DNA of 16,176 nucleotides from positions 1 to 16,176 of the forward strand of contig URXS01000040.1 in assembly GCA_900551885.1 (NCBI GenBank). The letters run 5' to 3'. Each line of letters opens with the position of its first letter. Position 1 is the stretch's first letter. Shown here one piece after another: positions 8,543 through 15,742 of this stretch. The DNA is from an uncultured Oscillibacter sp. (GTDB lineage: Bacteria; Bacillota; Clostridia; Oscillospirales; Oscillospiraceae). Under the pieces are notes generated by a model. That model worked only from the letters and a program-made list of their open reading frames with translations, was not told where the DNA came from and made no database searches. Position numbers and translations under genes: made by a program.

Positions 8543-8547
8543 CACGT

Positions 8548-8958
8548 ATGACAGAAAAACGTTTCCCAGCGGTTCTGGACCAATTGGAACCCGTGCAGAT
8601 CTTTGTGCTGGACCAACTGAAGGACTTCCCCTACTCCGAGCGAGTCAGGGCACAGTTGGATGTGGCGGTGGAAGAAATCTTTGTGAACATCGCCCGCTAC
8701 GCCTATCCCCCGGACCAGCCGGGGTGGGTGCTGATCCGCTGTCAGGTGGATCGGGGGCCCCTTCGAATCACGCTGCAGTTTGTGGACAGCGGCGTGCCCT
8801 TCAATCCTCTGGCAAAGCGGGACGCGGACATCACGCTCTCCGCAGAGGACCGGCAGATCGGCGGTCTGGGCATCCTGATGGTCAAGCGCTCCATGGATGA
8901 AATGGACTATACATATGAGAACGGGCAGAATCTCCTGACCCTGGTCAAAAAAATCTGA
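8548..8958 (+). CDS. RsbW-like ATP-binding protein (anti-sigma-type serine kinase), copy 1
   Basis: This 136-residue protein is of the HATPase_c_2 family, the fold of RsbW/SpoIIAB kinases. It shows the N-box E42-E43-I-F-V-N47, the G1 box D80-S-G82 followed by PFNPLAK, and the lid G105-G-L-G108-ILMVK. All ATP-binding residues expected for activity are present. Family members phosphorylate a Ser on a STAS partner and bind a target, classically a sigma factor. The next gene encodes such a STAS protein. AGGAG at 8533-8537 lies inside the end of the previous gene, so translation is likely coupled. About 86 of 136 residues match the second copy at 14368 without gaps, so the two arose by duplication. 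The actual target is unknown: no sigma factor lies in the window. Confidence 0.92.
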   Translation: MTEKRFPAVLDQLEPVQIFVLDQLKDFPYSERVRAQLDVAVEEIFVNIARYAYPPDQPGWVLIRCQVDRGPLRITLQFVDSGVPFNPLAKRDADITLSAEDRQIGGLGILMVKRSMDEMDYTYENGQNLLTLVKKI

Positions 8959-8976
8959 GAAACGAGGTAACACGAA

Positions 8977-9273
8977 ATGACCATTACAAAAACGCAGGAT
9001 CATAGCGCACTCACCCTATTCCTGGAGGGCCGGCTGGACACCACCACCTCTCCCCAGTTGGAGGCGGAATTATCCGCATCCTTGGACGGCGTCACACAGT
9101 TGACGCTGGATCTGGAAAAGCTGGCCTATCTCTCCTCGGCGGGACTGCGGGTGATCCTGGCCGCTCAAAAGCGAATGAACAAGCAGGGGAAAATGGTGGT
9201 GCGCCACGTGAACGACACCATCATGGAAGTCTTTGAAGTGACTGGCTTCGTGGATATTCTGACGATCGAGTAA
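8977..9273 (+). CDS. STAS-domain anti-sigma factor antagonist (RsbV/SpoIIAA-like)
   Basis: This 98-residue single STAS domain begins LTLFLEGRLDTTTSPQLEAE, the usual beta-strand and loop start. It carries the phosphorylation-site loop YLSSAGLRVI, with Ser54 aligned to the phosphorylated Ser of SpoIIAA/RsbV. The C-terminal part, FEVTGFVDILTIE, is also typical. Unphosphorylated protein binds the RsbW-like kinase and frees the kinase's target. Phosphorylated protein is inactive until a SpoIIE-type phosphatase acts. It lies 18 bases after kinase copy 1 and is the only STAS gene here, so it may serve both kinases and both phosphatase-like proteins. A GAGG site precedes the ATG. Confidence 0.93.
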   Translation: MTITKTQDHSALTLFLEGRLDTTTSPQLEAELSASLDGVTQLTLDLEKLAYLSSAGLRVILAAQKRMNKQGKMVVRHVNDTIMEVFEVTGFVDILTIE

Positions 9274-9291
9274 TCAGTCAAGGGAGCATTT

Positions 9292-10158
9292 ATGTTAGAT
9301 CACATACAGCAGCGCTGTCGGCCAGTCCGACTGGAGGATCAGCCGGTCATCGATTCGATTCGTGCGGAAGCCGGACATATCACCAGTGCTCACTCCTTTG
9401 TCTCCCTGTTTTTGTGGCAGGGCCGGATGGGCCTGTCTGTCTGCCTGGAGGACCATGCTTTTTTTGTCCATTTTTTTCAGCGAGGAAAAAACGCCTGGTT
9501 CTACCCCTGCGGCAGCCGGGAGGCCCAGCTCCGCTTCGTGCAGGCGGGACTGGACTGTCCTGATTTCTCCCTGCATTACATACGCCGGGAGGATCTGGAC
9601 TTCCTGCAGGATCAGTTTCCAGGCCGATTCCGCTTTGAGGAGGCCCGAGGAGACTGGGAGTACATCTGCAGCCGCCAGAACCAGGAGGAACTGCCGGGCA
9701 AATCCTTCCGCAACCTGCGGGCCAAGGTACACAAGGCTCAGAAGCGATTCGACTGGACGGTGACCCCCTTGCACGCAAACTGCCGGAAGGCAGCGGAGCA
9801 GGTGATCCGGCAATGGGAGGCCGGTCGGGAGACGGCGGGCGACGGCGAGGTGATCATGACTGGAATGGACTTTTTTGAGCAGTTGGGCCTACAGGGCATT
9901 CTGCTCTCCGATGAGGAGGGCCCGAAGGCCATGGCCTTCGGCTCTGTAATCGCCCCGGGGATCTTCGACCTGCACGCCACAAAGACGCTGATACCCCGCA
10001 TTGACAGCTACCTGAAGTGGGAGCTTTACCGACGCCTGCCCCCGGAGGTGCTTTGGATCAATCAGGAGGAGGACCTGGACATTCCGGGACTGCGGACAAA
10101 CAAGGAGGAGTCCGTGCCGGACCACATGATCCCACTCTGGAAGGGATTTCTGATATGA
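9292..10158 (+). CDS. DUF2156 protein (phosphatidylglycerol lysyltransferase C-terminal-like, GNAT fold)
   Basis: This 288-residue soluble protein shows the DUF2156/LPG_synthase_C pattern. The N-terminal part contains ITSAHSFVSLFLW, the middle contains FRNLRAKVHKAQKRF, and the end contains the diagnostic INQEEDLDIPGLRTNKEE (N257 to about residue 274) followed by a short hydrophobic tail. In MprF this fold transfers aminoacyl groups from tRNA to lipids. Stand-alone DUF2156 proteins such as this one have no membrane domain, and their substrates are mostly unknown. Its stop overlaps the ATG of the MATE gene (ATGA), so the two are translated together, which suggests a joint role in modifying and moving a small or lipid-like compound (inference). 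AGGGAG at 9281-9286 supports the ATG start. Confidence 0.88.
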   Translation: MLDHIQQRCRPVRLEDQPVIDSIRAEAGHITSAHSFVSLFLWQGRMGLSVCLEDHAFFVHFFQRGKNAWFYPCGSREAQLRFVQAGLDCPDFSLHYIRREDLDFLQDQFPGRFRFEEARGDWEYICSRQNQEELPGKSFRNLRAKVHKAQKRFDWTVTPLHANCRKAAEQVIRQWEAGRETAGDGEVIMTGMDFFEQLGLQGILLSDEEGPKAMAFGSVIAPGIFDLHATKTLIPRIDSYLKWELYRRLPPEVLWINQEEDLDIPGLRTNKEESVPDHMIPLWKGFLI

Positions 10159-11906
10159 GAGAAGGCAATTTTACAAGGAAGATATTCTACCGCTTTTTCT
10201 TCCCGGCGGTAGCTGCCTCGGTGTGCCTGGGGCTGGCCAATCTGGCCGATTCTCTATGCGTGGGCATGGTGATGGGCGAATCGGCTCTGGCCGCCATCAG
10301 CCTGGTATCTCCCATCTACATGGTGTTCAACGTGCTGCACCTGGGCATGGCTGTAGGCGGCTCAGTGACTTTTGCCCAGTTGATGGGCAGCGGCAAGGTC
10401 AAGCAGGCGGTGAACGTGTTCCGCCAGATGCTGCTGCTGGCGCTGATGGTAAGCGTGGCCCTGGCTATTCTGGGGGAACTGTTTGTGGAGCCCCTGATTC
10501 TCCTTCTGGGAGCCGATCCCGGCCAGGGAGAGGTCTACGAGATGACCAAATCCTATGCCGTGCGCCTGCTGGCCGCCGCGCCGCTGTTTTTCCTGAACAT
10601 GATCTTCTACTACTTCCTGCGCTGCGACGATGGGGAGTGCCGGGCCAGCGTAGGTCTGGCGGTATCCAACCTGCTGGACGTGGGGCTGTCCTTTGTGTTC
10701 GTGCTGGGCTTTGGCATGGGCATCAACGGCGCGGTATACTCCACCATCGTGGGGGTGGGCGCGGCAGTGCTGATCTACCTGCCCCACTTCTTCCGGAAGG
10801 CCAATATCCTCAGCCTGCGGCTGAACCGGCCCGACTTCAAGGTGATGTTCCAGTGCTACCGCACCGGTTTTTCCAGCTCCTCCCAATACATTTGGCAGTT
10901 TTTGTTCTTCCTGATCATCAATAACCTGCTGATCAGCCGCCACGGAGAGAGTGGACTGGCGGTGTTCAACGTGGTGCTGAACATCTCCTACCTGGTGGTG
11001 GGCCTGTTCGACGGTGTGGCCGCCACCATTCAGCCTCTGGCAGCCACCTTTCACGGGGAGCGCAACCGGCAGGCGGAGCGGGACACGCTGCGCCTGGGGC
11101 TGAAGTGGGGGGGAGCTCTGGGGTTTGTGCTGCTGGCGGCAGTGGCGCTCTTTGCCCCGCAGGTGGCCCGGCTGTTCGGCCTGTCCCAGGAGATGGTGGG
11201 CATGGGCGCCCTGGCCCTGCGGCTGTACTGCGTGGGCGGTGTAGGCGTAGGCGCCAGCATGCTGCTGTCGGCCTACTGGCAGGCCATCGGAAAGGAATCC
11301 CAGACCATGGTGCTCACGTTCCTGCGCTCCTTTGCGGTGTATCTGGCCTTTGCCGTGCCCCTGGCCATGGGGCCGCTGACCTTTTTCTGGCTGGTCTATC
11401 CCGCCACAGAAGGTCTCTCCCTGGCCATCGTAGGGGTATGGCAAATGGTGGCCAATGGCCGGAAGCGGCGGCAGTTCGCCGATCTGGAAGAGGCTCCCAT
11501 CTTCCACCGCATGCTTCAGCAGGACAACCAGGAGCTGTCCGGGCTGCTGGAGGAGTGTGAGGAATTCTGTGCCATGCAGGGGGCCAAAATGCAGCAGACC
11601 TTTTTCGTCACCATGGCGGTGGAGGAAATGAGCCAGGCCATTTTTGCCCACGCCCGGGAATCCGGCCGCAGCGGAATCTACATCCAGATCACGCTGTTTC
11701 AGTCGGAGCCGGGGGTCTTTGACCTTCACATCCGGGACAACGCCATGGCCTTCGATCCCTTCTCCCTGCACACCAACAAGATCTCCGAGGCGGACAGCGA
11801 GGAGATGGCCATGGACAGCATGGGCGTGCTCATGGTGAAGGAAAAAGCCAAGGAGTTCTATTACCGTCACTTCCAGGGATTCAATACCCTGCTGGTACGT
11901 ATTTGA
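10155..11906 (+). CDS. MATE-family transporter fused to a C-terminal RsbW-like ATPase domain
   Basis: This is 583 residues from the ATG that overlaps the previous stop. A longer frame from 10017 only shadows the DUF2156 gene. Residues 1 to about 436 form a MATE fold with many hydrophobic helices, beginning FYRFFFPAVAASVCLGLANLADSLCVG. MATE proteins export drugs or metabolites using cation gradients. A linker leads to a cytoplasmic domain (about 452-583) resembling the RsbW-like genes nearby: MAVEEMSQAI (487-496), R-D528-N-A-MAFDPF, SMGVLMVKEKA, ending FNTLLVRI. The N-box Asn is Ala495 and the lid Gly-Leu-Gly is Ser-Met-Gly, so ATP binding and kinase activity are doubtful. The fusion suggests that the transporter is controlled by, or sequesters, a partner-switching protein, possibly the STAS protein at 8977. 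The substrate is unknown. Confidence 0.9.
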   Translation: MREGNFTRKIFYRFFFPAVAASVCLGLANLADSLCVGMVMGESALAAISLVSPIYMVFNVLHLGMAVGGSVTFAQLMGSGKVKQAVNVFRQMLLLALMVSVALAILGELFVEPLILLLGADPGQGEVYEMTKSYAVRLLAAAPLFFLNMIFYYFLRCDDGECRASVGLAVSNLLDVGLSFVFVLGFGMGINGAVYSTIVGVGAAVLIYLPHFFRKANILSLRLNRPDFKVMFQCYRTGFSSSSQYIWQFLFFLIINNLLISRHGESGLAVFNVVLNISYLVVGLFDGVAATIQPLAATFHGERNRQAERDTLRLGLKWGGALGFVLLAAVALFAPQVARLFGLSQEMVGMGALALRLYCVGGVGVGASMLLSAYWQAIGKESQTMVLTFLRSFAVYLAFAVPLAMGPLTFFWLVYPATEGLSLAIVGVWQMVANGRKRRQFADLEEAPIFHRMLQQDNQELSGLLEECEEFCAMQGAKMQQTFFVTMAVEEMSQAIFAHARESGRSGIYIQITLFQSEPGVFDLHIRDNAMAFDPFSLHTNKISEADSEEMAMDSMGVLMVKEKAKEFYYRHFQGFNTLLVRI

Positions 11907-11910
11907 GAGG
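11905..11910 (+). promoter_or_regulatory. Ribosome binding site selecting a GTG start
   Basis: GAGAGG, overlapping the stop of the MATE gene, lies 8 bases before the GTG at 11919. The nearby ATG at 11911 is in another frame and stops after three codons, so GTG is the likely start of the acetyltransferase. Confidence 0.5.
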
Positions 11911-11918
11911 ATGATCTT

Positions 11919-12725
11919 GTGATTGCGCAAGGGACCCCGCAGATGATCCCCGCCCTGAGCCGGATCTGGGAGGCCTGCTTCGGCGACAGCCCGGAATACA
12001 TCCGCTTTTTTATGGAGAGGCGCTTTTCCTCCTGCCGCTGCTTTGTTTGGCTGGAGGGGGAGGAGCCGGTAGGGGCCGCTTACCTGCTGCCCTGCACCCT
12101 TGGAGGACGCCCGGCCTACTACGGATATGCGGTGGGCGTTTGCCCTGAATTTCAGCGCCGCGGTATCTGCGCTGAGATCCTGCGCTCCGCAGAGGACTAC
12201 TGCCGGCAGGAGGGGGCGGTGTTTTTTGTCCTGCCTCGTCCCGGAGTGGAAAAATACTATATGGAGCGAGGCTTTTTCCCCGCCTTTTTTCACCAATTTC
12301 ACCGGTTTATTCCGGTGGGAGCGCCGGTGTCTGGGGTGGAACTTTCTCAGGTAGGTGCGGAGGAATACCTCTTTCTGCGGAATTCGTTCTTCCGGGGACC
12401 AGGTTCCGTCACTTGGGACATGGAGGCGGTGGCCTACGCCCTGGAGGAGCAAAGAATCTGCGGTGGATTTGCCCATGTGTTGTGCTGGCAGGGAAACCGG
12501 TATCTCTTGTTTGGGTCGAAGCAGAAAGAGACCCTTTCCATACGGGAGACCACCTTGCCGCTGAAAGAGCTAGAATCTCTGGTTCCGACGCTGTGCGCGC
12601 ACTACGGTGTATCAGCGTTGGTGGTGGAGTGTCCAGCAGATTCCCTTGAGGAAGGTGTACCGAGAGGCTGCTGCTGGAATTTCGTCTTAGATGTGCCCGG
12701 ATGGCTGGGCCTTGATTTGGCGTAA
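11919..12725 (+). CDS. GNAT-family N-acetyltransferase
   Basis: This 268-residue protein starts at GTG. The first 150 residues are a GNAT domain: IWEACFGDSPEYIRFFMERRF at the N-terminus, then the acetyl-CoA-binding motif A, YAVGVCPEFQRRGICAEIL, with Q79-R-R-G82 as the pyrophosphate loop, then EKYYMERGFFP. This arrangement is common in gut Clostridia. The C-terminal 120 residues form a second, less conserved region that may be a half GNAT or sterol-carrier-like domain, as in two-domain acetyltransferases. The substrate cannot be read from sequence. It lies 12 bases after the MATE gene and 28 bases before the next start, so it belongs to the same transcript. A role in modifying the compound handled by the DUF2156/MATE pair is possible but unproven. 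Confidence 0.85.
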   Translation: MIAQGTPQMIPALSRIWEACFGDSPEYIRFFMERRFSSCRCFVWLEGEEPVGAAYLLPCTLGGRPAYYGYAVGVCPEFQRRGICAEILRSAEDYCRQEGAVFFVLPRPGVEKYYMERGFFPAFFHQFHRFIPVGAPVSGVELSQVGAEEYLFLRNSFFRGPGSVTWDMEAVAYALEEQRICGGFAHVLCWQGNRYLLFGSKQKETLSIRETTLPLKELESLVPTLCAHYGVSALVVECPADSLEEGVPRGCCWNFVLDVPGWLGLDLA

Positions 12726-12753
12726 ATAAGTTTGTTTGAGGGAGGAGAGAGCC

Positions 12754-14364
12754 ATGAAGATATCACTGCGTATGAAAGCGGTGCTAGGAATCATTTGTAT
12801 GAGCGTGATCATCAGTGCGACCGCGGTCGCATTGTCTTACCACACCTATGCCGACACGATGGATGAACACTACATGACCCTGGCCACCGACCTAGCGTAC
12901 ACAGCGTCTGAAATGGTAGATGAAGAGAAGATACAACAGTATGTCCAAACACTGACACAGGACGACGAGTATGACAAGCAATTGGACATTCTCCGGCGGA
13001 TTCAGTCGGCCAACAACGTGGACTGCATCTATATTTTAGAGATGCGTGAAACTGAGACCTGCACCATTATGGATACCGACCCGGAGATGGAGTTTGGTCA
13101 TGTAGACCCCTTGGTCCAGCCAATGGCGCAAGAGGATGACGCACTGGTCTACATCAGCAATACGGACAGCTACGGGTGGCTATGTTCCTCAATGGTATGG
13201 ATGCGGGATGATTCCGGCCATGGTTATGCGGTGATGTGCGTCGATATCTCCATGAACGATGTGATGGCGGACCGGATGGAGTTCTTGCGGGTCGTCCTGA
13301 TCGCGATCCTGCTGGCCATGATCGCCGCCTGCATTGTCCTGGTGCTGCTGGTCAATCGCTTTGTGGTCAATCCCATCAACCAGGTAGCCCGGGCCGCCCT
13401 GCAGTATGTGTCTGACCGGCGCACCAGCGAGGGAAACAGCACCTCTACCGCCCCTCGCCGCACGGTATCCGGCGGAAGTAGCGAAGAGCGCTCTGCCATC
13501 TCCCAACTGAACATTCACACCGGTGATGAGATTCAGGCCCTGTCTGAAGCCATCAAGACCATGGAGCTGGAAATCAATGAGTACATCCAGGACCTGACCA
13601 CCGTCACTGCAGAGAAGGAGCGCATCGGCGCGGAGTTGAACGTGGCCACCCAGATCCAGGCGGACATGCTGCCCCGGATCTTCCCTGCCTTCCCCGAGCG
13701 CACGGAGTTTGACATCTACGCCACCATGAACCCGGCCAAGGAGGTGGGGGGTGATTTTTACGACTTCTTCCTGGTGGATGACGACCACCTGGCAGTGGTC
13801 ATCGCCGACGTGTCGGGCAAGGGTGTGCCTGCCGCTTTGTTTATGGTGATTGCCAAGACCCTGATCAAGAACCACGCTCAAAACAAGGAGAACCCTGGAG
13901 CGGTATTCACCCAAACCAATGAGCAACTGTGCGAGGGCAATGACGCCGGCTTGTTCGTCACCGCCTGGATGGGCATTCTGCAGATCAGCACCGGCAAGTT
14001 CACCTATGTGAACGCCGGCCACAACCCGCCCCTGCTCAAGCGGGCGGGTGGCCAGTTTGAGTGGCTCAAGAGCCGCCCCGGCTTCGTGCTGGCCGGCATG
14101 GAGGGGGTGCGCTACCGGGAGAACACCCTGCATCTGGGGCCCAGTGACCGGTTGTACCTCTATACTGACGGCGTCACCGAGGCCACCAACGGAGCTCAGG
14201 AGCTCTTCGGAGAGGAGCGGCTCCAGCAGGCGCTGAATGACAATCCCGATCTGCCGGTGGAGGAACTGCTGCCCAAAATCAAGCGCAGCATCGATACCTT
14301 TGTGGGGGATGCGGACCAGTTTGACGACATCACCATGCTGGGACTGTCCTACAAGGGGGTATGA
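12754..14364 (+). CDS. Membrane sensor SpoIIE/PP2C-type phosphatase with HAMP domain
   Basis: This is 536 residues from ATG 12754, after GAGGGAGGAG at 12738-12747. A TTG 18 bases upstream is less likely. Layout: TM (about 7-27), extracytoplasmic sensor (about 30-178, Cache-like size), TM (about 180-201), HAMP (with a Ser/Thr/Arg-rich insert at about 220-250), signalling helix, and SpoIIE phosphatase domain (about 295-536). Catalytic and metal-binding motifs are intact: GGD334FYDFF, IAD352VSGKG, YTD472GVTEA and D524-D525-ITML. It should dephosphorylate a phospho-Ser on a STAS protein, most plausibly the one at 8977. It sits 3 bases before kinase copy 2, a classical phosphatase-kinase pair. The sensor half has visibly lower GC (42-57 % in sampled 60-base rows) than the catalytic half. 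The signal sensed is unknown. Confidence 0.93.
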   Translation: MKISLRMKAVLGIICMSVIISATAVALSYHTYADTMDEHYMTLATDLAYTASEMVDEEKIQQYVQTLTQDDEYDKQLDILRRIQSANNVDCIYILEMRETETCTIMDTDPEMEFGHVDPLVQPMAQEDDALVYISNTDSYGWLCSSMVWMRDDSGHGYAVMCVDISMNDVMADRMEFLRVVLIAILLAMIAACIVLVLLVNRFVVNPINQVARAALQYVSDRRTSEGNSTSTAPRRTVSGGSSEERSAISQLNIHTGDEIQALSEAIKTMELEINEYIQDLTTVTAEKERIGAELNVATQIQADMLPRIFPAFPERTEFDIYATMNPAKEVGGDFYDFFLVDDDHLAVVIADVSGKGVPAALFMVIAKTLIKNHAQNKENPGAVFTQTNEQLCEGNDAGLFVTAWMGILQISTGKFTYVNAGHNPPLLKRAGGQFEWLKSRPGFVLAGMEGVRYRENTLHLGPSDRLYLYTDGVTEATNGAQELFGEERLQQALNDNPDLPVEELLPKIKRSIDTFVGDADQFDDITMLGLSYKGV

Positions 14365-14367
14365 ACC

Positions 14368-14778
14368 ATGTCGGAAAGAATCTTTCCCGCAACCCTGGAT
14401 CAGTTGGAGCAGGTGCAGGCATTTGTTGCACAGCAGTTGGAGGGCTATCCCTGTTCTGGGAAAGTGAAATTTCAGTTGGACGTGGCGGTGGAGGAGATCT
14501 TCGTCAACATCGCCCATTATGCCTTCCACTCGGAAGAAAAGGGCGAGGCCACCGTCCGCTGCTGCGTGGGCGGTTCTCCCCTTCAGGTGACCATACAGTT
14601 CCTGGATAATGGAAAGCCCTTCAATCCCCTGGCCAAGGAGGACGCGGATACCACCCTCTCCGCCGAGGAACGCCAGATCGGGGGCCTGGGTATCCTGATG
14701 GTCAAAAAGAGCATGGACGCGGTGGATTATGCCTACGAGGACGGCAAAAATATCCTGACCATCAAAAAAAGTATCTGA
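14368..14778 (+). CDS. RsbW-like ATP-binding protein (anti-sigma-type serine kinase), copy 2
   Basis: This 136-residue HATPase_c_2 protein is the same length as copy 1 at 8548 and aligns to it without gaps, with about 86 identical residues. The N-box (E42-E43, N47), the D80-N-G82 box with PFNPLAK, and the G105-G-L-G108-ILMVK lid are all intact, so it should bind ATP and phosphorylate a STAS partner. Differences cluster in residues 51-63 (HYAFHSEEKGEATV against RYAYPPDQPGWVLI) and near the N-terminus. These may set which partner each copy binds. The start lies 3 bases after the phosphatase stop, which implies coupled translation. There is no STAS gene directly after it, unlike copy 1. Confidence 0.92.
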   Translation: MSERIFPATLDQLEQVQAFVAQQLEGYPCSGKVKFQLDVAVEEIFVNIAHYAFHSEEKGEATVRCCVGGSPLQVTIQFLDNGKPFNPLAKEDADTTLSAEERQIGGLGILMVKKSMDAVDYAYEDGKNILTIKKSI

Positions 14779-14797
14779 CGGCGCAAACAGGGTCCAA

Positions 14798-14816
14798 GGG
14801 TTGCAGAATGCAGCCC
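14798..14816 (+). other. Stem-loop between kinase copy 2 and the tandem-GNAT gene
   Basis: GGGTTGCA (14798-14805) can pair with TGCAGCCC (14809-14816) around a GAA triloop, giving 8 pairs with one G-T wobble. It lies 20 bases after the kinase stop. No T-run follows, so it is not a standard intrinsic terminator. It could be a weak pause or mRNA-end structure, or chance. Confidence 0.35.
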
Positions 14817-14832
14817 CGGGCCGTGGGAGGCA

Positions 14833-14841
14833 TGATACAAT
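14833..14841 (+). promoter_or_regulatory. Candidate extended -10 promoter
   Basis: The sequence TGATACAAT fits the extended -10 form TG-n-TATAAT with one mismatch. It lies 33 bases before the ATG at 14874, in the largest gap of the window. No good -35 hexamer sits at 17 bases. TTGCAG at 14801 is too far away. If used, it would start transcription a few bases before the AAGGAGG site and drive the tandem-GNAT and DUF4157 genes separately from the signalling block. Confidence 0.4.
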
Positions 14842-14873
14842 AAAGGCAGAGAACAACGGAAGGAGGCGGCGCC

Positions 14874-15725
14874 ATGGAGCGGCTGACCCTGCGGCTGATC
14901 GGACCGGAAGACACGGCCTTCCTGCAGTATGTGCCCGGTAACTTCCGCTCCCTGCCGGGGCAGGACGAAGCGGTGTGCGTAGGCGCCGCATACGGCCGCG
15001 CCGCCTGCGGCGCGGCCCTGGCCCAGCAGGACCGTTGGGGCACGTACGATCTCCGCTATATCTTCGTGGACCCCAAGGCCCGGCTGTGCGGACTGGGAAC
15101 GTATCTGCTCCGGGGGCTGCTGGGGCAGATCCAGTCCCGGGGCGGCACCCAGGTCCGGGCGCTCTACTCCCCCAGTATGCTGGAAGACGGGCGGCAGACC
15201 CTGGGCATTCTGGAGCGGGCGGGCTTTTCTCGGCCGGAGCCGGTGTCCACCGGCTTTTCCACCCGGCTGGGAGACATTCCGGACCTGCGGATCACCCCTC
15301 CCCCGGAGCTGGCGGTATACAGCGCCCTGGAGGCCCCCGAAGGGGTGCAGGACGCCTATCTGGCCCTGCTGGAGGCCGGAGCGCTGCCGGGCTTTGCCGA
15401 CGCGGAGGAATTAGTCCATCCCTGGGGGGAACTGTCCAGCTTCTGTACGGAAAACGGCACCCTGTCCGGCTGGTTTCTGATCGATCATAAGGGGGAGGGC
15501 TGCCATCTGGCGGGACTGTATGTGCCGCCGGAGTTCCGGGGTGGTCGGACGGCAGCGGCCTTGATCGCCCGGAGCATTCGGGCCGCCAAAGCCATGCTGC
15601 CGCCGGAGACGGAGGTGTGGACCTCCGCTATCGACCGCAATGCCTTTTCCCTGTGCGACAAACTGCTGCGCCTGGGAGACGGGGCGGTGAAAGAGACGGA
15701 GTTCTGTGCCGTCTACACATTCTGA
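14874..15725 (+). CDS. Tandem GNAT-family acetyltransferase
   Basis: This 283-residue protein starts at ATG after a strong AAGGAGG. Two GNAT-like domains are visible. The N-terminal one (about 1-125) contains YIFVDPKARLCGLGTYLL, with the R70-x-x-G73-x-G75 acetyl-CoA loop. The C-terminal one (about 145-283) contains LAGLYVPPEFRGGRTAAALI (R222 onward), where the fourth loop position is Arg where Gly is expected, followed by WTSAIDRNAFSLCDKLL. In tandem GNAT proteins often only one domain is catalytic. The substrate is unknown. The gene follows a possible promoter and is 17 bases before the DUF4157 gene, so it may act on, or be co-produced with, that putative cargo protein. This link is inferred from position only. 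Confidence 0.82.
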   Translation: MERLTLRLIGPEDTAFLQYVPGNFRSLPGQDEAVCVGAAYGRAACGAALAQQDRWGTYDLRYIFVDPKARLCGLGTYLLRGLLGQIQSRGGTQVRALYSPSMLEDGRQTLGILERAGFSRPEPVSTGFSTRLGDIPDLRITPPPELAVYSALEAPEGVQDAYLALLEAGALPGFADAEELVHPWGELSSFCTENGTLSGWFLIDHKGEGCHLAGLYVPPEFRGGRTAAALIARSIRAAKAMLPPETEVWTSAIDRNAFSLCDKLLRLGDGAVKETEFCAVYTF

Positions 15726-15742
15726 AAAGGGGGACATGTGAG

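Noticed and set aside
7631..8545. 304-codon minus-strand open frame opposite the pseudoenzyme gene
   Set aside because: The + strand frame is clearly homologous to SpoIIE proteins. The degenerate motifs there are not explained by this antisense frame.
10017..10154. N-terminal extension of the MATE protein
   Set aside because: It lies wholly within the DUF2156 gene, and the ATG at 10155 starts exactly at a normal MATE N-terminus with an ATGA overlap.
10362..12476. 704-codon minus-strand open frame opposite the MATE and GNAT genes
   Set aside because: It is a shadow of conserved + strand genes, its composition is His/Gln/Gly-rich and no family pattern is visible.
13189..14991. 600-codon minus-strand open frame opposite the active phosphatase
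   Set aside because: It covers the conserved SpoIIE and kinase genes in antisense and has no domain or ribosome site of its own.
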